Part shown: positions 57,201-62,819 of the stretch, one piece after another
Layout: each line of letters starts with the position of its first letter
Numbering within the stretch: position 1 is the stretch's first letter
Assembly: GCF_932276165.1 (NCBI RefSeq)
Contig: NC_064006.1
Location: 6,772,501-6,836,500, forward strand
Direction: 5' to 3'
Source of the DNA: Plutella xylostella
Taxonomy: Eukaryota > Arthropoda > Insecta > Lepidoptera > Plutellidae
DNA length: 64,000 nt
Position numbers and translations under genes: made by a program
Notes under the pieces: generated by a model
What the model saw: the letters and a program-made list of their open reading frames with translations, nothing else
The model's database searches: none
Told to the model about the DNA's origin: nothing

Positions 57201-60200
57201 TATTTAGCCTAATAACGGTATGGTCAAATCTCAAATAGCCTAACAATACTATGGCATAGCTTATAAAAACTACTAATATTCATTTGGCTTTAACTTTGAC
57301 GAAGGGTCTCCCTATATAGCGCAAACTGGTGCCTTGCATTAGGTATTTAATTTTCCGCTATGTGGGTAACGCTTCGCTGCGCTCCGCTTTGCTTTCGGCG
57401 AACATGTGCACCTAACATACTCCTCCTCGCTTTGCTCGTCGTCGCACCTACCTTTAGGTTTCAATCCCATGGGGTTTAATGGCGATTGTAATAATTATAA
57501 TGGTCATTCACTTTCGATATTTTGATCATTCAATATCGTGATTTTCGGGATGTAGGAGAAAAATACCACAATTTGTACATTTAAAACATACTGAATATAG
57601 TATTTATTAAGATAATATTAGGAGAAACAAGATTATACCAATAAGAACAATTTGAGCAAACGAGACTTAGATGTTTCAAATTTGTGCCAAAAGAGTTTTA
57701 GACGAAACTTGTCTTATGCCACATAAGTCTTGGCAAAGTGATGATTCTACCAAAAAAGTTTAGACCTTACGAGTTATGCGAAATGAGTTTAGGATAATAA
57801 AGATTAGGCGAGACGAGGGGAACCCGGTGCAGAGACCTGGACACTGACGGTGAGACTGGTCCACCGATTTAAAGTCACTCAGCGTGCTATGGAGAGAGCT
57901 ATGCTTGGGGTTTCTCTAATGGATGGTATCAGAAAAGAAGTTATACGTCAGAGGACTAAGGTTACCAACATAGCTGTCAAAATATGCAAGTATAGGCAGG
58001 TAGCCGGTAGTGGCTGGATTCGGAAGACCGAGGACCGAGTGCTGTGGCGCTCCTTGGGAGAGGCCTATGCCCAGCATTGGATGATTATAGGCTGATGATG
58101 ACAACATGTACATTTCAAATTATTATACCAATTAAAATATACTATGATTTAGCATTAAGTTCATAATATATTCTATCATATCACATAATGTGTGTTAAAT
58201 TATACAACACCATCAAAACCTTTAGCACCACAGCCTAAAGATAGGTGCGATAACGAGAAAAGCGAGGAGGAGCGGTTAAGTGCACATGTTCAGCAAAAGC
58301 GAAGCAGGGCTACATGGGGAGACGCTCTATGTTTAGGTTTTGGTGCAAGGAGTTTTGACTGCGTTATTATTATTGGCGCTATGTAGGGAGACGCTTAGCT
58401 GACCAATTTGTGCACCTAACCGCACACGCCTATGTTTATATGTTGGTGCTAGGTGCTTTGCCGGTGTTGTGTAATTCAGCATAGAGAATATATGTCATAT
58501 TAGAGTATATTTTATGAATTTTACATAAAATGAACAGTATACATATTGGGTATTATACCTTATAAAAATATAGATGTTATAGGTAAGGTTTATTATATGT
58601 TGTGAACGTTATTAGTGTGAAATGAAACATTTTGTTTTATACTTCGCAATACGGACCCCACAATGCAGTAGCAAAAAGTGAATTCTCTAAGTATAGAGAA
58701 TTCCATACTATATTCTTATTTTTTTATACATACTGTCGTTCTTTCTTTCGTTCCAATATCTATCCAAATATTTCTGCCATACATGCCTGTCTAAGTTTGC
58801 GTTTCCCTCACAGTCTTTTTTAAAAATTGCAGTGGATTGATTCTTTCATTTCCATTTTATACAGTTCTTTCATTGCCGTGGAAGTTTGTTTCATGCCGTG
58901 GGCCTTTGTTTCATTGCCGTGGACGCTTGTTTCATTGCCGTGAACGCATGTTTCATCGCCGTGGCACGAAATTTTTAATCATCTGTATCTCGTTAAGTTT
59001 TTAACTTATCTGCTACCCATTTAGTAAGAACACTAACATTAACAAAAACTTTAATAAAAGCGTTTTTCTAATATAAAAAACCTTAAGATAAAAAAGTCCA
59101 CGGAAATGAAGATTTTTTAGGACTTGTTGAAATCCACCCTTGTAGAGGGTCCATTGCCAACATTGGATTATTTAAGGGCTGAGTGTATATGTTTTACGGA
59201 TTAATTTATTTCTTTTTCAGGAGAAGATGAAGCGGAGGAACTGGCACCAGACGAGGCACAGGCCCGACAGGTATCGCTTCAAGTTTATCTTGCATTTATC
59301 CCTAGGAATGTGACAATATACAGGGTGAGTCTTTTATAGGTGCATATCCGGAAGTATGTTACAGAGCTCTTCATTCTGAACAACTTTTGTAAAAATACAC
59401 AGTGTCACGTAAACAACCAATTTTTGTATGGGGAAGCATCTTTTTTTTTCGTTATATCCCAAGGTCATTATAACAAAAGTTATTCAGAATGAAAAGCTCT
59501 TCCGGATGTGCACCTATGAAAGACACACCCTGTATACGCTGTTATGAACGCGAAAATTTGAAAGTATGAACTCTGTATGGATACAACTACTTAACAAATT
59601 CTTTGAAATTTGGTATGCAGGATACTGACAATCTGTATTATTATATGCTACATTTCATGCCTACCAGCCATACTCGCTCCCTATCGTAAAGTTGGCAATA
59701 CTTATCTGGTTATTCCTTATGTTGCAGACCAGGCGCAAAAGCTTTGTTAAGCTCAACTTTGCCCGCGAATCTACAGACACGCAGCACTACTAGGGTAAAT
59801 ATTTACTAATATTGTCCAGTTATAATATCCTAGTCTATGACCTTTAGTGTGAATATTTTCAGCTAATGAAATGGAGCTTCTATATTTCCCTCCGATGCAC
59901 CGTTTTCGAGATATAAGCTAAAAACCAAAAATTCGTACCTTTATCCCCCCCTCCTTCCCCCCGTTCATCACCTAGGAGTCAGGACTTTTGGTATGTTAAC
60001 AACCTAAGCCCCCTGAACAAGTTTCTGAAGGAATCGCTTAGTTACCTGCTCATGCACGCACTCTACACCTCATTCCTTGACTGGACTATTACCAGACATA
60101 AGGAAACGTCAAAAATGCAATAACATAGTGGAAGCTCTATAGCCTACTACGTAGGGTCACCTTGATAAGTATACACATTTTTTCATTGTGAAACTAACAC

Positions 60201-61088
60201 ACCTCAAACTTAGCGAAAGAGGCCGTTTATTGATATAAAAGTAGCTGTTCCCGCGAGCTTCGCTTCGCCTTAAAAAGTTTTCCCGTGAGAATTCCGGGAT
60301 AAAAAATATCCTATCTAGACCATATATATACCAAATTTCATTCAAATCCGTTCAGTAGTTTTGGCGTGAAAGAGTAACAGACAGACAGACACAGTTACTT
60401 TCGCATTTATAATATTAGTTAGGATTAGGATAGTATCTGATCACAGATTTACAAAACCAACATCGCATTCAAAGCCTGATTATTAACTAATAGGTGCTAC
60501 GAACGAGCGTAGCCAAAATCTCGTAGCAACTTGTGCTACGAATTCGTAGCTCGTAGCCCCACGCAACGCGTTGAACTCTTTTGAACGTGTACGAAAAATA
60601 ATATTTTCAAATCCCACATGCACTTACAGCAGTAAATCGGTTTATCATTCGTCAGTTCAATAATTCTCACAATATATGGCCCAGGTTGGCCCAGCCTCGG
60701 CCAGACACTTCATTACACAGTAATTTTCTTTGTTACTTTCACGGCAATAATTCTTCAAACCATCTAGCGTGACCAAAATCGCCATCTTCATAAATTGATC
60801 AAGCAATAAGTTTCTTACACTGAGTTGCACATATGACTGCATTGTAACGTCGTGCGTCGTCATTAAATATATCGCTTCCTTGCTTTGACAGTATACGGGC
60901 AGAAAGAGACAAACATACTTAGATATAATGCCGACTTTAGCTTAGTGTTCCTTTCGCAACTCTGCATTAGAAATACAAATAATTACCTAAACGTGACGCA
61001 CCTGTTTCAGGTGACCCTCATGATGGACAAGGAAGATGAAGAGCAACTGTACAAAGACACGGGATTCAGTATTAAATGGAATAGTTAG
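24125..61088 (+). CDS. Secreted CAP-superfamily protein with acidic C-terminal extension
   Basis: Twelve coding exons: 24125-24256 (or 24612-24743), 25105-25190, 25296-25377, 25568-25649, 52430-52600, 53059-53279, 53451-54067, 54329-54431, 54660-54710, 59221-59270, 59728-59794, 61011-61088. All phases join: 1740 nt, 579 residues plus stop. A signal peptide (PLLLLLSLVCAEL) is followed by a Cys-rich start (ARLCRGAVHVACQ), like insect antigen 5 / venom allergen proteins. The CAP domain holds EWDRELAMLAQRLADQC, the His/Glu pair in FTHDECRAT, RYPYAGQAVGEVRW, WGHFSQLAVW...VGCGAV and LLVCDFSH. After it comes a tail of about 320 residues, rich in Asp/Glu, then basic. Most insect antigen-5 proteins end soon after the CAP domain, so the tail is unusual. 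Secretion follows from the signal peptide; substrate and role are unknown. Intron 4 is 26.8 kb because of nested transposons. Confidence 0.85.
24612..24743 (+). CDS. CAP gene coding exon 1, version b (duplicate)
   Basis: Same length, phase and splice-site context as version a, with the differences S4P and W5R, V18A, and F42Y. The copy keeps an open frame, CCCCTCAG acceptor and GTCAGA donor, and similarity continues into the intron (GTAGGGCTCTATA, TTTTGTAACTAATTGCTA). Both can join exon 2 in phase 0, so they could be mutually exclusive first coding exons. A further short remnant, CTGAGGTCAGAGATGCGATA, lies near 24839. Confidence 0.78.
25105..25190 (+). CDS. CAP gene exon 2
   Basis: Acceptor GTTTCCAG|CCA, donor AACAG|GTCAGT. 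Encodes PGPGEACENYTEVKF then NDELKHFMIHYIN: the start of the CAP domain, where the family has a helix with (I/M)LxxHNxxR. Leaves two bases (AG). Confidence 0.82.
25296..25377 (+). CDS. CAP gene exon 3
   Basis: Acceptor GCTTGCAG|A, donor TTTGTG|GTAAGA. Encodes RRQKVASGHERVRGG and KLPKPELMMFV, matching the family's RxxVAxG...P.A..M..L stretch. Ends in phase 0 directly before the WD motif. Confidence 0.85.
25568..25649 (+). CDS. CAP gene exon 4
   Basis: Acceptor TTTTTTCCAG|GAA. Encodes EWDRELAMLAQRLADQC and LFTHDECRAT, the core CAP helix and the conserved His. The donor GACAG|GTTCGT departs from the GTRAGT consensus. The joined codon with exon 5 (Val) gives ATVRYPY, as expected for the family. 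The BEL/Pao insertion begins only 31 bp downstream of the exon end. Confidence 0.87.
25680..26053 (+). repeat. BEL/Pao element 2, 5' LTR
   Basis: TGTTCGGTACC...TATCCAACA. Contains an internal short direct repeat, TGTATGTGGGTAGGTTCTT, twice in a row. Differs from the 3' LTR only at GGGCCCTCC (here) versus GGGCCCCCC. Confidence 0.96.
26057..26072 (+). promoter_or_regulatory. Primer-binding site of BEL/Pao element 2
   Basis: TGGTAGCAGAGCGTGG begins three bases after the LTR, the usual place for a site complementary to a tRNA 3' CCA end. Which tRNA was not determined. Confidence 0.65.
27098..27300 (+). mobile_element. tRNA-derived SINE (second family)
   Basis: Head reads GACGGGTAAGCGCCCGCC...GTTTCAAATCC...GCTGACATGT, matching the SINE head at 56425 (CAGTCGGGTAAGCGCCCGCT...GCGCTGACATGT). 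The A and B box regions are recognisable though decayed. Confidence 0.65.
27388..27740 (+). repeat. About 185-bp imperfect tandem duplication
   Basis: Two copies start GAAGTGGCTAATTGAATAG (27388 and about 27574) and run through TATAAACTGTACATTGAATA, GGCACACCGGG(C/T)AGTCAGCG and CCTAGTCAGGCTTTAT. They differ by scattered substitutions and a small deletion. No coding signal. Confidence 0.85.
27935..28330 (-). mobile_element. RTE-type LINE fragments
   Basis: GGTGCCGCTCCAGTTCATTG...TGCTAATGTCATCTGACCAT resembles the stretch at 2917-2968. CATCATCATCATAACCCATC...CCACTGCTGGGGTAGGGGTT is the (CAT)n-ended complement of the RTE 3' tip. Both are old and diverged. Confidence 0.6.
28331..29500. other. 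Unassigned intronic/repeat sequence
   Basis: Nothing coding is recognised. It includes a GC-rich patch (28430-28620, AGGCCTTCTAGCTCCTGGGT) and a region with GAAACAAATACAAATAAT. It lies between the RTE scraps and the LINE 3' end. Confidence 0.4.
29694..31285 (-). pseudogene. LINE ORF2, reverse-transcriptase part
   Basis: Open from the hAT junction to a stop at 29694. RT motifs in order: LDLVDEETV, LRPISLQSTLSKILEK, SGFRKGRSTSTAL, FSRAFDTINVSLL (motif A), GVPQGSILGPLVF and the catalytic VYADDLQIY, then GLIFDSSLRFEKHV and a C-terminal extension to LLAMQKSIL. The sequence looks undamaged, so loss of function is due to the insertions in the frame rather than decay. Confidence 0.9.
31294..33349. 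mobile_element. Non-autonomous hAT element, copy 2 (2056 bp, uninterrupted)
   Basis: CAGTGGCGGATTAA ... TTAATCCGCCACTG, flanked by the 8-bp duplication TGTGTGGG (31286-31293, 33350-33357). It is the reverse of copy 1 (19891-23306) and nearly identical, but lacks the LINE insertion, so it supplies the empty site for that event. Asymmetric subterminal regions: one end AGCACGTGCTTGGGGCC, the other GCATCGGAGGCCCTAAGC. No transposase ORF. Confidence 0.95.
33358..33518 (-). pseudogene. LINE ORF2, linker between endonuclease and reverse transcriptase
   Basis: 161 bp stranded between the hAT element and the foldback. On the minus strand it is open and continues the ORF2 frame on both sides once the insertions and duplicated target bases are discounted. 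Confidence 0.75.
33740..37040 (+). repeat. 345-bp tandem array, left arm (about 10 units)
   Basis: The landmark GTATGGGGGCACCAAGATG recurs at about 33766, 34109, 34454, 34799 (one change), 35144, 35489, 35834, 36180, 36524 and 36888. Units diverge by a few percent. One small irregularity (CATTTTGTATGGGGGCACTA twice near 36862 and 36881) marks a short duplication. Every unit also holds AAGTTAGCAGCCCAAGATT and TCATATG(A/T)AAGGTATTATT. Confidence 0.95.
37041..37499. other. Unique centre (loop) of the giant foldback
   Basis: Not part of the repeat. Contains GACAAAAAATCTGTACTTATAG and CGCATGACGCATGACGCAGG, and otherwise AT-rich sequence. No ORF of note. It would form the loop if the two arms paired. 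Confidence 0.6.
37500..39560 (-). repeat. 345-bp tandem array, right arm (6 units, inverted)
   Basis: GTGCCCCCATACAAAATG recurs near 37769, 38117, 38458, 38803, 39180 and 39527 with spacing close to 345 bp. One unit (about 38930-39010) has a short replacement (TTTTTACTAAATTTTTACTA). Orientation is opposite to the left arm. Confidence 0.95.
39768..40859 (-). pseudogene. LINE ORF2, endonuclease part
   Basis: Starts at ATG 40857-40859. Apurinic-endonuclease-like motifs: LFNAGSLGTGHDEL, ICETWL, GVGFYVK, GIAYRPQW, LLGDFNINIL and THF...TLIDVV. The usual SDH motif near the end appears as LGKHAFITAEL, keeping the His. The frame is open until it runs into the foldback tip at 39767. Confidence 0.88.
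41367..42419 (-). CDS. LINE ORF1 protein with PHD-like finger and coiled coil (350 aa)
   Basis: Start chosen at ATG 42417-42419, giving MNKCGGCKKFV, because upstream in-frame codons look like 5' UTR. Residues about 3-50 form a PHD-like zinc finger (CGGCKKF...CTKC...HPYC...WVCPSC). Then come an acidic linker, a coiled coil (EIRLFRQELTAAREEIKVFR) and a C-terminal domain like the baculovirus FP25K/L1-ORF1 type (VEVSNLPE, RPIYINERLTKNNRYLF, IYARKCQDS). This plan is known for ORF1 proteins of some insect CR1/jockey LINEs, where it binds RNA. Intact in this copy. Confidence 0.85.
   Translation of the reverse strand: MNKCGGCKKFVARADIIKCTKCTKCATVYHPYCVKEGQQDPATWVCPSCASKHPAPTLTAEVPAADRMSCQELPEVVAPDDQLNSTANDTTEEFKVELGLEIRLFRQELTAAREEIKVFRSEVQELKNSFLATDQRLNALDSRVDQLEQRLTDGTGSRLESIIAELRLELNEKDQEMLENDVEVSNLPEESGENPMHLILSVANKLGVSLRESDVVSAERVGARNRWSRAPGEGGEGSGAGAGRPRPLVVRLTRRALKDDLMTAARIRRGATSADLGQSSAPRPIYINERLTKNNRYLFRQVREAGRSQSWRFTWTKKGRIYARKCQDSPRQWIRTVDDIARVFGVPSNS
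43289..44206 (+). pseudogene. BEL/Pao element 2 gag, 5' part
   Basis: Starts at ATG 43289. Contains LQLPIFTGDLDQWVGFNNLF and an adjoining helical region, the DUF1759-type Gag domain of BEL/Pao. The frame is broken at the RTE insertion target (44207-44217). Without the insertion it would continue into the zinc-knuckle part at 44715. Confidence 0.92.
44218..44703 (+). mobile_element. RTE-type LINE 3' fragment inserted in gag
   Basis: 486 bp flanked by the 11-bp duplication AATAATCGCGA (44207-44217, 44704-44714). Codons read YGAETWCFTKGLIHKLRVAQ, RAMERAMLGVSLRDRIRNEE, WQWAGHVARRADDRW, GRPPTRWSDDLRKVAG and end with the stop after YVQQWTTEG. The 3' tail is (GA)n. This is the C-terminal end of an RTE reverse transcriptase. 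Strong 5' truncation and a target duplication show L1-style integration. Confidence 0.94.
44715..45288 (+). pseudogene. BEL/Pao element 2 gag, zinc-knuckle part
   Basis: Contains CCAYCGESSHSVLNRC and CYFCLASHHYRDC...CDGCGSQKHHPLLC, Cys/His knuckles for RNA packaging, then a long Arg/Ser/Gly-rich stretch. It ends at TAG 45286-45288. Protease and pol continue in the same frame after that single stop. Confidence 0.9.
45289..48834 (+). pseudogene. BEL/Pao element 2 pol (protease, RT, RNase H, integrase)
   Basis: Same frame as gag, beginning after the TAG. Motifs: protease LLDAGSQGSLI; RT core with KMF-like IFICDVKQMFRQ and catalytic YVDDIITG; RNase H GFCDASELGFAAVVY; integrase LHLKNCHAGPNAL, CIQCYKLKG, GTDFAGPF, RSDCGTNYKGAD and PSWGGLFEAAVKSAK. 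The frame fails at 48763-48795, where a 10-bp unit (AAACTCTAGA) is present three times, shifting into another frame with a stop at 48832-48834. Otherwise well preserved. Confidence 0.94.
48806..49225 (+). pseudogene. BEL/Pao element 2 pol, shifted C-terminus
   Basis: Continues the polyprotein in a different frame after the 10-bp triplication: LTPGHFLIGHPLDALPEYPL, SQSFWHRWHLEYLHTLQQR, KEGDLVLLKEDNVPPLQW and GRLSRLPLD, the DUF5641-like C-terminal domain of BEL/Pao polyproteins. Ends 80 bp before the 3' LTR. Confidence 0.92.
49306..49679 (+). repeat. BEL/Pao element 2, 3' LTR
   Basis: 374 bp, one base different from the 5' LTR. A purine-rich AGGCGGGAGAA (49295-49305) directly upstream is the likely polypurine tract. 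Confidence 0.96.
49721..52027. repeat. Palindromic arrays of 160-bp TIR-bearing units
   Basis: Cluster 1: + units start at 49721, 49881, 50041, 50201 and 50361, then switch at 50461 to inverted units up to about 50797. Cluster 2 repeats the plan (+ units from about 50942, switch near 51546, inverted units to about 51885). Each unit is bounded by CCTCCAATAGCAGTAAG and its complement, so each junction is itself a hairpin. Outermost ends are GGGACCACCCTCCAATAGCA in both directions. A 145-bp unique tail (CCCAATCTGCCCATTG...) closes each cluster. The two tails lie 1086 bp apart, so cluster 2 arose by duplication of a 1086-bp segment. Confidence 0.93.
52028..52429. other. End of CAP intron 4
   Basis: AT-rich host intron without a recognisable element. 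It ends with the pyrimidine-rich acceptor ACTCCCCAG at 52421-52429. Confidence 0.6.
52430..52600 (+). CDS. CAP gene exon 5
   Basis: Joins exon 4 in frame to give ATVRYPYAGQAVGEVRW, the RYPYxGQ block of the CAP domain. It continues with SPSLMAMKAIRRVLDAWWGE and RRRAAPRQLTQPFHLGRESS. Donor is TCTGG|GTGAGT, leaving one base. GC-rich compared with its surroundings. Confidence 0.88.
52695..52860 (+). mobile_element. tRNA-derived SINE, decayed
   Basis: GAGCGGTGGTAGCTTGTTGG and GTAAGCGCCCATTTCTCACG match the SINE head at 56425. The downstream GACGGTCACCCTGACTGTGA body is also SINE-like. Confidence 0.65.
53059..53279 (+). CDS. CAP gene exon 6
   Basis: Acceptor CCTCTAGAG|GT was chosen because it gives GSWGHFSQLAVWSLRAVGCG, the CAP signature (GHxxQxxW...VGCG); the AG two bases earlier gives no family match. 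Then LLLVCDFSHTNMLGQRTLKAG and APCPFNTVRKRHSPYYLLCAP. Donor GCTCCG|GTGAGT, phase 0. End of the recognisable CAP domain. Confidence 0.88.
53451..54067 (+). CDS. CAP gene exon 7: acidic extension
   Basis: Acceptor ATATCGTAG|ATC is the only nearby one that keeps phase 0 with exon 6; donor GAAAG|GTTAGT. About 205 residues, low in Cys, very rich in Asp, Glu, Lys and Thr (LEDGETNEDEEEIRVPP, KIGDKEDKDQNDKSEAKVYN, VDEDKIDVDDDLSVKEKDDS). Probably disordered. Possible N-glycosylation sites include NKT near 53601. I know no domain matching it. Confidence 0.78.
54329..54431 (+). CDS. CAP gene exon 8
   Basis: Acceptor CTTCATAG|G completes the codon from exon 7; donor AATGAG|GTAAGC, phase 0. Encodes LPNPSTVGRRSNLEPHQQHS and NNPLMVAKHNLNE. 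Assigned on exact phase match and good splice sites. Confidence 0.7.
54660..54710 (+). CDS. CAP gene exon 9
   Basis: 17 codons in phase 0, acceptor GACTTCAG|T, donor CACAAG|GTAATC. Encodes FTFEARRLTYEDPRPHK. A short exon supported by phase only. Confidence 0.6.
55135..55175 (+). repeat. (TTTC)n microsatellite with A/T flank
   Basis: TTTCTTTCTTTCTTTCTTTC follows AATAAAAACCATT. The adjacent AATAAAAACCATTTTC is typical of the 3' end of a retroposed sequence. Confidence 0.6.
55185..56225. repeat. Dispersed TTCATTGCCGTGG motif block 1
   Basis: The 13-mer TTCATTGCCGTGG or close variants (TCATTTCCGTGG, TTCATCGCCGTGG, TTCATTGCCATG) occurs near 55370, 55566, 55756, 56037, 56119, 56140, 56162, 56181 and 56203, and inverted (CCACGGCAATGAA) near 56091. 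Spacing is irregular, roughly 20-200 bp. The sequence between is AT-rich with no gene. Nature unknown; probably a non-autonomous element with internal short repeats. Confidence 0.7.
56425..56700 (+). mobile_element. tRNA-derived SINE (best preserved copy)
   Basis: Head GGTGGTAGCTCAGTCGGGTA (A-box region) and GGGTGCGAATTCC (B-box region), then a body with GGTGAAGGAAAACATCGTGA, GTGAACCCACCAACTCGC and GGTGGGAAATGGCCCAAGC. That plan is common to lepidopteran SINEs as I know them. The pairing expected for a functional tRNA is not preserved. Confidence 0.8.
56760..58098 (+). mobile_element. RTE-type LINE fragment split by a foldback
   Basis: Left part (to 57060) has codons MNLGKTKVM, KPEPVIVRETTIEVV and IRLGRSNFDKEAERRIQ with stops. 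Right part (57835-58095) reads ETWTLTVRLVHRFKVTQRAM and AMLGVSLMDGIRKEVIRQRT, ending RSLGEAYAQHWMIIG. The same region of the protein is seen in the RTE fragment at 44218. The two halves are separated by the foldback at 57070-57825 with its 9-bp duplication. Confidence 0.85.
57070..57825. mobile_element. MULE-like foldback element, copy B, uninterrupted (756 bp)
   Basis: Flanked by the 9-bp duplication GGTGCAGAG (57061-57069, 57826-57834). Ends GGTTTTACC... and ...GAGGGGAACCC are imperfect inverted repeats that continue inward (GCCTAA..ATTTATT versus its complement). Related throughout to copy A and lacks the BEL/Pao insertion. No transposase. Contains GGGTTTAATGGCG and many CTCGTTT-type motifs. 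Confidence 0.88.
58228..58400 (-). mobile_element. Inverted partial copy of the MULE-like foldback
   Basis: GCCTAAAGATAGGTGCGATA, AGCGAGGAGGAGCG, GTGCACATGTTCAGCAAAAG and ATGTAGGGAGACGCTTAGC are the diverged complement of 57290-57470 (and of 5985-6080 plus 12487-12530). Ends were not found. Confidence 0.7.
58858..59110. repeat. TTCATTGCCGTGG motif block 2
   Basis: TTCATTGCCGTGG-like strings near 58871, 58891, 58911, 58931 and 58951 are spaced almost exactly 20 bp apart (GTTTCATTGCCGTGGACGCT type units), and an inverted CCACGGAAATGAA lies near 59099. It appears to be the far end of the block at 55185-56225, separated by the SINE and RTE insertions. Confidence 0.75.
59221..59270 (+). CDS. CAP gene exon 10
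   Basis: Strong acceptor TTCTTTTTCAG|G and donor GACAG|GTATCG. Encodes EKMKRRNWHQTRHRPD, basic, phase 0 in and two bases out. Accepted on splice quality and phase. Confidence 0.6.
59321..59532. mobile_element. Tc1/mariner-like MITE, 212 bp
   Basis: Ends CAGGGTGAGTCTTTTATAGG and CCTATGAAAGACACACCCTG, flanked by TA. Inner segments (TTCATTCTGAACAACTTTTG and CAAAAGTTATTCAGAATGAA) also pair. Different sequence from the one at 15679 except for the tips. Confidence 0.82.
59728..59794 (+). CDS. CAP gene exon 11
   Basis: Acceptor CTTATGTTGCAG|A completes the codon from exon 10; donor CTAGG|GTAAAT. Encodes PGAKALLSSTLPANLQTRST. If the donor is skipped, the frame ends a few codons later, giving an alternative shorter C-terminus. 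Support is phase and splice sites only. Confidence 0.5.
60225..60425 (-). mobile_element. Interspersed repeat with 3' end common in Lepidoptera
   Basis: TTCATTCAAATCCGTTCAGT, AGTTTTGGCGTGAAAGAGTA, (CAGA)n and CGCATTTATAATATTAGTTA form a string I know from many lepidopteran introns, as a LINE/SINE-type terminus. No ORF. Boundaries approximate. Confidence 0.6.
61011..61088 (+). CDS. CAP gene last coding exon
   Basis: Acceptor CACCTGTTTCAG|GTG in phase 0. Encodes VTLMMDKEDEEQLYKDTGF then SIKWNS and TAG at 61086-61088. Acidic, like exon 7. AATAAA signals follow within 20 bp of the stop, supporting it as a genuine gene end. Confidence 0.68.
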   Translation: MTLMMDKEDEEQLYKDTGFSIKWNS

Positions 61089-61098
61089 AAGTACAAGA

Positions 61099-61108
61099 AA
61101 TAAATAAA
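61099..61108 (+). terminator. Polyadenylation signal of the CAP gene
   Basis: Overlapping AATAAATAAA at 61099-61108, 11 bp after the stop codon. The 3' UTR would be very short. Confidence 0.55.
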
Positions 61109-61574
61109 AATATACAAAGTTTACTGTAAAAATTGCTATGATACCCTTAGGTTTTCGGTGACACTACCTTGGTTTTTCACCATGGTGAAAGTATATACCT
61201 AGACATCAAACAGTCAGTCGTTGTCTGCTCAGGGTCACTTTAAGTACTTATTACTTCCATGGGGTCAGCAGGATATAGGCACATCTGCAAATAGGTGGCT
61301 GGTGCTTAATCTAGTTAACTTTTAAGTAGATTTTCCAATTCTCAACCCAGACCTGGGAAATATTCTTCTCTGAAGACATATTTTGTTCATTGGTGGGCCC
61401 CAGTCAAGGATCATAAGTACTTCTCTAACGAGAAGGTTACAGTTCTCCGGATAGTCCGCTACCCAATAGCCCTGCTCCTGCTACAGGTGCTATCATTTCC
61501 AGTGGCAGGGATCCCTCAACATGAGCTCAACATAATCCCGCACCTGTTCCTACCTACCATAGACTACCTACGTT

Positions 61575-62795
61575 ATATGTATTGCAGTCATGGAAGTAAT
61601 AATACAACAGGAATGCGCACTCACCAAAATGATGCAAACAAAAATAGACCTTACGAATTCACCTTAAGATTTATATTTGAAGTGAAAGAGGCCGCGAGCC
61701 GATAGAGAGGGTTACCACAGAGCCCTTCCTCTCTTTCTAACAATTGCCAGGATTTAGTTGTGTAAACTTTAGTAGATTTGGTACAAAGAGAGCTATGCAA
61801 AAAAAATATTAAATTAACTCATAGACTACTGTATATCATATCATTTTCAAAAACAAATTTATAATAAATTATTATAAACATGTAATTTTAATGAAATATT
61901 TGGTATTTGTATGAATAATAATTTCATAAAAAATATTGGTAGTTTTTCTAAATACTTTACGACAAGACCGAAGTTGTCAAGATGACGGATGACGTTTTAT
62001 ATTGTTGTGAGAGACGTTATGGTTAGGGTGACCATTCATTCGTACTTTTGAATCACTTTCCATTAATTAGGACCGGTTTCATTTAACTTTTTGTTTTATT
62101 TTATACCTTAGTATCATTAGGTATTATTGTGGCTGTTATCTTATAAGGCTGGTACAGAGTTATGAGCTGTTGATTTTTTTGGTGATAGATATGAGTATTA
62201 TATGATAATTTATCAACCTTAAAACCGGCGGAAGCACTTAGGCTGAGAAATCTTATGATTTTCATCAACTAGACTATGTAAACGGAACACCCACAGAGTA
62301 AACACGTTTTAGGTACATAGTTGCGTTTAATGTTAACCTGTTTCGAAACTTTCTTGTCAACACTACACCCAACTTAATTTTATTTACTTAAAATTATATT
62401 TTCCCAAATTTCAGCTTTCCTTCCAATGAAGAAACATAGCAAAGGTGGTTCCAAGTAATTCCCACAAATTTTCATCATTTTAAACCCGATGATAAATCCC
62501 GATTCATCGCAAGTGTTTATTATCGTTACAGTCGAACTATAAAATACATTCGTACCTAGGTACATTGCAATCGAATTATTCGAATAATAGGTGACTTTGA
62601 GACCATCGACAGTTATTCGCGACATGATAGATTATAAGTGATGTCTCATGAATTACCTAAAATTATGGTCACCAAAAATAGAAAGAGATGGAGGGCTCCG
62701 TGCTTACTATCTCTGTCGGCTCGTTTTTTTGGTGCAGTGCGCATTCCTGTTGTATTATTACTTCCATGATTGCAGTACCTTGCCTAAGGTAGTGT
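61575..62795. repeat. Inverted repeat pair, arms about 110 bp
   Basis: Left arm 61575-61690 (GCAGTCATGGAAGTAATAAT, ACAACAGGAATGCGCACT) is the complement of the right arm 62690-62795 (GTGCGCATTCCTGTTGTATT, ATTACTTCCATGATTGCAGT). CGAGCCGA(T/C)AGAGA pairs at the inner side. About 1 kb of unrelated AT-rich sequence lies between. Either one foldback element or two copies of the same MITE in opposite orientation. Confidence 0.72.
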
Positions 62796-62819
62796 TTTTT
62801 TCCCTCAGTGACCTTGCCC

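Noticed and set aside
60657..60863. 68-codon minus-strand ORF near the CAP 3' end
   Set aside because: It has no recognisable domain, no splice or polyadenylation context, and lies in a repeat-rich intron. It may be a transposon remnant, but I could not name one.
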